This document shows positions 56,789-64,000 of a stretch of 64,000 bases of DNA, one piece after another (positions within the stretch are counted from its first letter, which is position 1; each line of letters starts with the position of its first letter). The stretch lies in the NCBI GenBank assembly GCA_028456385.1, contig JALNQF010000001.1:62001-126000 (forward strand), read 5' to 3'. This DNA comes from Ophiosphaerella korrae (taxonomy: Eukaryota > Ascomycota > Dothideomycetes > Pleosporales > Phaeosphaeriaceae). The notes below the pieces were generated by a model. It saw only the letters and a program-made list of their open reading frames with translations, was not told where the DNA came from and ran no database searches. Position numbers and translations under genes: made by a program.

Positions 56789-59240
56789 CTGGGAGTAGCG
56801 GTAGCGGAAATGAGCCTTTGACGCTAGCGTGCTGGAGGTGAATGTGCCCTGACACTCTTCTACTCAGAACAAATCTACCACGAAAGATAATAGAACAATT
56901 CTGATAAGACCTCTGCTCTCATTGTTCTACCTCTGCACTTTTTTTTCTTTCGCTCAAGTTTGGATCCGAGTGTGGACCGCGGTACAGGCATGTTACAATA
57001 TGGTGGCTATTCAACATTCCAGTAACGCAAGCAACAATACATACATTACCTATTGGCACTTTCGACATTTGATTTCATCAAGGCGCGCCTAACGGTCACA
57101 CACTCACGCACATCCACCAGAAGACTTAAGTAAATGGCCAGGATATGTAGCCCTGGACAGCCAATAAAGAGGAAGAATTTGCTGCGCTGGCCGTCATAGG
57201 CTTCTGCCATTGCCAAATACTGCCATCAAACATACTGCTGAGTCTCGGCACCAGGGAAAGCCACAGTCTGGGGCTGCATGGCGGCTGCGTAGGTGGGTAC
57301 CACAGCCAGTGACGTGATTCAGAGCAGGGGATCACTGCTAACATACTCACACAACTGTATCAGCATACGAACGAATTTGCACCAAAGGCCTCTCCAAGGA
57401 TCATGTACATGTCATTATCAGATGCGGATGGACTGGGTGCCAGGCATGTATTCTTCGCATACATCCTAAGTCTTTTGTGAACTATGATTGGAGCTAATCC
57501 TGAAAGTTGTTCTCAACGAAGAATACTTTGACATATTCAATCTCACGCCTCCCGATGTCAATTCTGATTTTCGCAGTAGTTGGCTACACCTGTGCAACAA
57601 AGCTGAGGTGTCAGGCATAACCTCCATCGGGAAGGGATGGGAAGGCGTTCGTAGCGGGTTCTTTCACCACACCGCCTGTGACAACGTCCAAAAGACCCGT
57701 ATACCGCTTCGTGACTCGTGTAGTATGATCAAAGATCGCGAGGATGATAGGAGGGTGGTGCTGGAGGCACAGCGTCACAACTGCGTTGGTGGAGGTCAGC
57801 ATAAAACACCCGTGGCAGTAGCGCTAGACATCCATTTGCCAGAAATCATTGAGAGAGATATCGGTTTTGCAAGGTGGCTCGAATCGGGCCAAAGCGCTCA
57901 GCAGGTGTGAAAGATGGACGGACATGCTGGTTACAAGGAGAGAGTTACTTGACACGAGGAGATTCTTCGCGGTGGATTATAAGAAAGTGAGAAGGACTCT
58001 TTGATTGCTTTAAAGACAGAAAGGGCAATTGATATGTGCTACATGGCTAAAGAAGGGTGCCAGAACAAGTCGTTTTCTCCCAGCCGTTGTAGCGTTCTCA
58101 ATACTAGCCTGATGAATTTGTTCTCCCAGAGATTTCGAAGAAGAGCTTTCTTAGGCAATTACCTTGCTCCAACATTATTGGTATCGGCACAACCGTCTGG
58201 AACTTCCACCTTAGCGCATGTTTTTCATCATGGACCTCCGGGAATCGTTGACATGCTGGTTACATCTGGGTGTGCTTTGCGATACTTCAAGGACGTCGAG
58301 AAAGCCTACCTTTAATTCCCGGGAAGGTCGTCTCGCTTGTCGAACGCCATACTTGTGGGTAGCACCCGAGGTGGGAAGTTCATGGTGGCTGGCCATGTTT
58401 TCTTCCCATTAGCTGACTGGACGACAATGACGCGGCGATAAAAGTCTATGAGGCACAAGTAGCTTGACGCAAGTAAGCAGGGCGTATCAACGATAAATCT
58501 GCCATGGTGGTGTTTGCTTTCCTATGATGAGGTCGACTCGGCAGCTAGGCGTCCCCATCTGGGCGTGTTGGCATGTCTTGGTCCACATCCTATCGACGAT
58601 GTCGAATCAGCCAAGCTCGGCGAAATTGGCACTTGACCATGAGCTGCGTTGACGCATCGGAAGAGAAAGAACCACCAAGGTAATGTCTTGCGTGTCTTCG
58701 CAGCGTTTATTGTGTATCTGGACTACTTGGTCGCTTTCAAGGGGCCGTTGGGGGGCCGGGTTGCGCGTTCTGACCAGGCTGTCCGAGCGCTTTCATTGCT
58801 ATTCGTTGTTGGCCGCGGACTTTCGGGCATGGACCGGCAGAACATCGCGCCGCACACGAGAATAGTGGAACTTGCGAATGGTCGACAGGGATATCGAAGG
58901 CGTCCGACAACTACGCCGTCTCGGCATGCCACTTACGATGTATATGGTGGCTATGTTGACGTATGGGTTGGTGTCGCCTCTCTGCGATAACATCCTCGTC
59001 TTCTTCCTTGCGCCACCCTACTCTCCGAATTGAAGCCTTTTCGTACTGGATAGGATCCTTCAACCAACGCGCTCTTCGTCGTTTCGCCGCATTACTTCTC
59101 AGACTGACACCCCTGCCTTGCTGTCACAGGAAAAATGGTTGCTTCTACCTCGTAGAAGCTAACACTGGAGCGCGGCAATTTCGAGCCTGCAAAGAGCGTC
59201 AAGATACCAACCTCTGCAGTACGACGAGGAATTTGCAGCT
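56789..59240. other. No gene supported
   Basis: Frames up to 140 codons exist on both strands (e.g. 57488-57910 plus), without an ATG at the start of the best ones and without recognisable motifs. The last few hundred bases are the upstream region of the ABC transporter. Confidence 0.4.
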
Positions 59241-62200
59241 ATGGCGAGCACAGTCCTTCGCCAGACATGGATCCTCACGAAGAAGACGCTGCTCGTAGTG
59301 TTTTGGCGGCATTGGTTCTTCACGAGTGTTCGCGCATTCTGGTCCCCAATCATCTTTGTAGGTCATTCCTCGGTCGCGCAACGTCAGATTCCAAGCAATA
59401 GCTAATCATAGTCCCTTAGATGTTCTTCATAACATACGCCAAGAACTTCTTCGTCCCACCCTCAGAATTCGGTATCGGAAGTCCCCAGCCCATCCGCTCT
59501 TTCCCCAATGCACTCAACGCTGCGACCGGTGGCCGGAACAAAGTTATCTTCGTCAACAACGGGCACTCTGGAGGGGCTATTGATAATGTGATTGGGCAAC
59601 TGTCGAATCAAGTTCGCGATGCAGGGCTGGAGGCCATCACGGTGCAGAAGGAGGTGGACCTGCTCACAACTTGCCAAAGTTCGTTGAGGGGCGTGAGCAC
59701 ATGTTTCGGTGCTGCCGCTTTTCATTCGAGCCCGAACGAGGGTAGTGGTGGTAGCTGGAACTATACCATACGTGCAGATGGCGCATTAGGAATTCAGATA
59801 TTTGTGAACAAGAACGACAACGATATCCAACTTTACATGCTGCCCTTCCAAAGGGCTATCGATCGAGCTATTGTATCCCTCAATGGCACGCAAAACGTTC
59901 CTCCAATCAACGAATTTCCATACACCGAGCGCACCCAGAAGGAGCAAGACGAGCGCATTAGGGTGTTGTACATGGGCGCCTTGATCAACATCATGGGAGT
60001 CGCCTTGTACGTTGCAATATGCGGCGTGACGTACCAACTCACTGGGCAAATGGCCGACGAGAGGGAACGGGGAATCTCGCAACTGGTAGAGGCAATGTCT
60101 CCCGCAAAAAAGACCTGGCACACACAATTCGCTCGACTCCTGTCTAATCACATCGCATTTGACATTATTTACTTTCCTGGCTGGGTGATTATGGGCCTCA
60201 TCGTCTGGGCTCTCGCTTTTCGCACATCGAATCCGGCTATCTTGGTCATCTTCCATATTCTGGCTGGGCTATCATCAACAAGTTTCTCCATCTTTGGCGC
60301 AGCTTTTTTCCGTAAAGCGCAGCTTTCTGGTATCACGATTGTCATTGTACCCATCCTTCTTGCCATCATTGCACAGGTTGCTGGCCCTTTCAATACTGGG
60401 GCTGTTTATGCTCTCAGTCTTCTCTTTCCATCCATCAACTACGTCTTCTTTATCATCTACGTTGCGCGTTTCGAGCGTGAACTTGTAGGGACTAATTTGG
60501 TCAAAGCTGCTCCCAACTTCAACAGCCATACCTGGACAAACATCGGCGTCGTGTTTTGGGTCTTCCTTATCATTCAGATCTTGGTTTATCCCGTACTAGG
60601 TGCACTAGTAGAACGCTGGCTCTATGGCACTATATCTGCGGATAGAAAGACAACAACCTCTTCTACAGATCACAATATAGTTCTTACCAACTTTTCGAAA
60701 CATTGGACTCCAAGTTGGTTTCGCAAAAACGTGTTATCCAGAGCCGGTATCAAGCCACCGGAGACCGTTGTTGCTGTCAACAACTTCAGCATCAAGGCAC
60801 GTAAAGGACAGATCATGGTCTTACTAGGGGCCAATGGTAGTGGGAAATCTACCACGCTTGATGCCATCGCGGGCCTCAATACAATCACGAGCGGCGCAAT
60901 TGAGATCGATGGTACTGGTGGGCTAGGTCTTTGTCCACAAAAGAATGTCATGTGGGATGAGCTCAATGTCTTCGAACACGTCAGCATTTTTAATCAGCTC
61001 AAGTCAACCGGGACATATGACAGCAAAAATACTGTCGAAGACTTGATCCGCGCTTGCGATCTTGGGCATAAGATCAAAGCATTGTCAAGCACACTTTCGG
61101 GAGGCCAGAAGAGAAAATTACAACTGGCGATGATGTTCACAGGAGGCTCCAAGGTTTGCTGCGTGGACGAAGTCTCATCAGGCCTTGATCCGCTGTCCAG
61201 GCGGAAGATCTGGGAGATTCTTCTCGCAGAACGTGGAGACCGCACGTTCCTCCTCACTACACATTTCCTTGACGAAGCTGATGTTCTGGCCGACTATGTT
61301 GCTATTTTGTCTCGCGGCGTGCTCAAAACTAAGGGAACTTCTGTTCAACTTAAACATGAAGTTGGCGCGGGATATCACGTCACATATCCCAAGGATGCTA
61401 GTGTAGCACCACCAAAAGATGCTACCAAAAAGCCGTCGCCCTCGGAAGGAATGGTCCAATACAAGTTCAACGATGCTCTTCTGGCTACCAAGTTTACAGA
61501 TATCCTTCGAGACCATGGCATCAAGGATTACCAACTTGTCGGCCCAACTTTGGAAGATGTCTTCCTTGCGTACGCTGAGGAGGTAACAGAATACAATTTG
61601 ATGGAAGCAGATCGGAATGAAACGATTGATATTGTCGAAACCGGCAACAAAGATGCAGAAGCCGAGACTACCAAAGCACCCTCCATTGGCAAGGGTCTCG
61701 GAACGTCAATGTTGAAGCAGTCACTCATCCTCATTCACAAGAGGTGGACTATTCTTCGTCGCAACTTTTGGCCATATGTTTTCGCCTTGCTGATTCCAAT
61801 TGCTGCCGCAGGCCTGGTGACGCTTTTCTTAAAGGGCTATACCCCAGCCGGATGTGACCCAGGGGCCAATTCAAATGATCCTACTGTCTTTTCCATTGCA
61901 AATATTCGCAAAACTCCTCTTATCCCAATTGGTCCTCGAAATCTTGTTAATAGAGCAATCTCTACGATCATTGAGCGCACGGGCATCCGCAATGATAGTT
62001 TCCACATCGTCGATAATCTCGCTCAATTCAACGACTTTGTAGGCACTCGTTATAGTAACATCACACCTGGCGGGTTTTTCATTGGTAGCCAGAATGAACC
62101 TACTATCATGACCTATCTTGGAAATGGCGGTGTAATCGGCGGTCTTATCACACTCAACGCACTCGACAACACGCTAACCGATATACCCATTACCACACAG

Positions 62201-64000
62201 TACCAGGAGTTTGCCGTGCCCTTTGCGTCCAATATGGGTGACACTTTACAACTCATCATCTACTTTGGTCTGGCCATGTGTGTATATCCTGCACTCTTCG
62301 CCTTATATCCTACTCAAGAGCGCTTGCACAATGTCCGAGCATTGCACTACAGTAATGGCATTCGAGCTGTGCCGTTGTGGGTAGCTTACACAACATTTGA
62401 CTTCTTCTTTGTACTTGTCATCTCCGCTATCGCTACAATAATCTTCGTTGGGGTATGTCAAAGATTGTTCGTCAAGTCCTACTTTTGCTAACATAGTTTA
62501 GGCTTCTAACGCATTTTTCGCACCTGGTTACTTGTTTGTAGTCTTCTTCCTCTATGGCCTCGGTGCAACTCTCTTCTCATACCTCATCTCTCTCGTTGTT
62601 ACGTCTCAACTCGCTGCCTTTGCCTTTGCTGCCGGTGGCATGGTGTCCCTCTATCTCATCTATTTCATTGGATACATGGCCATTCTGACATATGCTCCTG
62701 CATACAGCATTGATTCCAATCTCAATATTTTCCACTGGACTGTCTCAATTATTTCGCCATCAGCCAGCTTGCTTCGATCGCAAATGTTGGCGCTCAATTC
62801 CTTCAGCATTTTATGCAAAGGGACTGAAATTCCAAGTTACCCCGGTGCGATGCATGTTTATGGCGGACCGATACTATACCTGACTGTTCAGAATATTCTA
62901 CTTTTTGTCACGTTAGTATGGTGGGACTCTGGCTACCGGCTACCGTTTTTCAATCGCGAAAAGGGTCGGCAAAAGCATACAGAGGAGAACATGGATCATG
63001 TTCACGCGGCTGTTGCCAACGAGGCGTCACGCACAGAGACGAGTAAGGACAGCTTGCGAGTACTACACCTAAACAAGGCCTTTGGTGATAACCATGCCGT
63101 CAACGATATCACCTTTGGCATCCCTCAAGGACAAGTCTTTGCCTTGCTCGGGCCCAATGGTGCAGGAAAATCGTCTACCATTTCTCTGATCCGAGGTGAT
63201 ATTCACCCTTCGACGCACATCAACGGTGGTGGTGATGTCCTCATTGAAAACATATCCATCATCTCCAAACGTGCTGCGGCCCGTGGACACCTCGGTGTAT
63301 GCCCCCAATTCGACGCCATGGATTCAATGACCGTGACCGAGCATTTGTACTTTTATGCGCGAGCCCGAGGTGTCCCAGACCCCAAATCTTCGGTCGATGC
63401 TCTCTTACAAGCCACGGGTCTCCATCGCTTCGAGAACAGGCTTGCATCCAAGCTCTCCGGTGGCAACAAACGTAAGCTCTCCCTCGGCATCGCACTCATG
63501 GGCAATCCCTCGGTCCTACTCCTCGACGAGCCTTCGTCTGGTATGGACGCCGCTGCTAAACGTGTCATGTGGCGTACCCTCCTCGGTGTTGCGGCGCCTG
63601 GGCGCGCACTTCTTATCACCACACATTCCATGGAGGAAGCAGACAAGCTAGCTACCCGCGTGGGTATTATGAAGCGCAAGATGTTGGCTCTCGGGACGGT
63701 CGGTGCTCTCGGTGAGCAATACGGCGATGCATGGGTTGTGCAGCTCGTGCTCAAGTCAGCGCCCCATACCTCAGAGGAGGAAATGCAAAGCGTGAAAGAG
63801 TGGGTTGGGGGGAACATACCTGGTGTGCAGTTAGATAAGTGGGGTTCGAGAGGAGGTGGGCACGGACAATTGAGGTTCAAGGTCCTCAAAGCGCCCGAGT
63901 CAATGGTGGAGAAGAAGAAAAGTGATCATATGAGTTCGCGGCTCGATCTCAACAGTATTCCCGGCCTCATTCGACTACTCGAAACGAATCGCGATAACTT
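59241..64000 (+). CDS. ABCA-type full ABC transporter, 3' end outside window
   Basis: Membrane transporter of the ABCA class (TMD-NBD-TMD-NBD), whose known members move lipids. Exon 1 (59241-59357) encodes MASTVLRQTWILTKKTLLVV. Introns at 59358-59419 (62 nt) and 62453-62501 (49 nt, GTATGT...TTTAG) are removed; exon 3 runs off the window, leaving about 1549 residues. A first membrane helix and a large extracytoplasmic loop precede several helices (about 235-440). NBD1 has Walker A GANGSGKST (about 509), signature LSGGQKRK (about 597) and Walker B CCVDEVSSG (about 619), with Val where most ATPases have Pro. A second loop and membrane block follow. NBD2 has GPNGAGKSS (about 1267), LSGGNKRK (about 1367) and VLLLDEPSSG (about 1387), with an H-loop TTHSMEEAD. 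All residues needed for ATP hydrolysis are present. The exact substrate is unknown. Confidence 0.94.

Noticed and set aside
57488..57910. 140-codon plus-strand frame
   Set aside because: Begins with a non-ATG codon, lacks motifs, and has competing minus-strand frames.

Overview
The window is nuclear DNA of a filamentous ascomycete, most likely a plant-associated Dothideomycete such as one of the Pleosporales; the lineage is inferred from gene style and was not searched. Support comes from many short introns (43-62 nt) with GTRNGY-like donors and CTAAC/CTGAC-like branch sites, single-gene transcription units, a Zn2Cys6 regulator, plant-wall hydrolases, and one large AT-rich block with a repeat-induced point mutation (RIP) signature.

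Layout. 1-1042: 5' part of a Zn2Cys6 transcription factor (minus). 3.2-4.7 kb: secreted GH7 cellobiohydrolase. 6.3-10.6 kb: three genes of unknown function, one of them a two-exon Cys/His-rich protein. 10.6-19.6 kb: about 9 kb without a credible protein gene, holding one tRNA-like Pol III locus and several degenerate tandem repeats. 19.6-25.4 kb: GH43 exo-galactanase with a CBM35-like domain, a 2EXR-type protein, a GNAT acetyltransferase and a cutinase. 25.6-25.9 kb: an intact-looking TA-flanked MITE. About 26.4-39.0 kb: AT-rich, RIP-mutated island made of a dead Ty3/gypsy chromovirus (minus, two LTRs), a dead Helitron-type helicase segment (plus) and unidentified relics. 39.8-40.6 kb: signal peptide, Cys-rich CFEM-like, single-pass membrane protein. 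41.9 and 56.6 kb: two copies of a Pol III/SINE-like repeat. 45.6-51.3 kb: housekeeping cluster with a mitochondrial-type protein, an unknown protein, the histone N-acetyltransferase Naa40, and a divergently transcribed four-exon LYR-motif (LYRM2-like) gene. 51.6-53.8 kb: decayed flavin monooxygenase pseudogene. 59.2-64.0 kb: ABCA-type full ABC transporter running off the window.

How the genes fit together. The GH7, GH43/CBM35 and cutinase genes are secreted enzymes acting on cellulose, arabinogalactan side chains and cutin. They lie on one side of the repeat island and the CFEM-like surface protein abuts its other side, as in the repeat-associated accessory regions of plant-colonising fungi. 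The Naa40/LYRM2 pair looks like ordinary core genome. I found no obvious secondary-metabolite or defence-type cluster. The least explained items are the tRNA-like loci, the repeat-rich gene desert and the Cys/His-rich small protein. All functional calls come from reading motifs by eye; no database search was possible.
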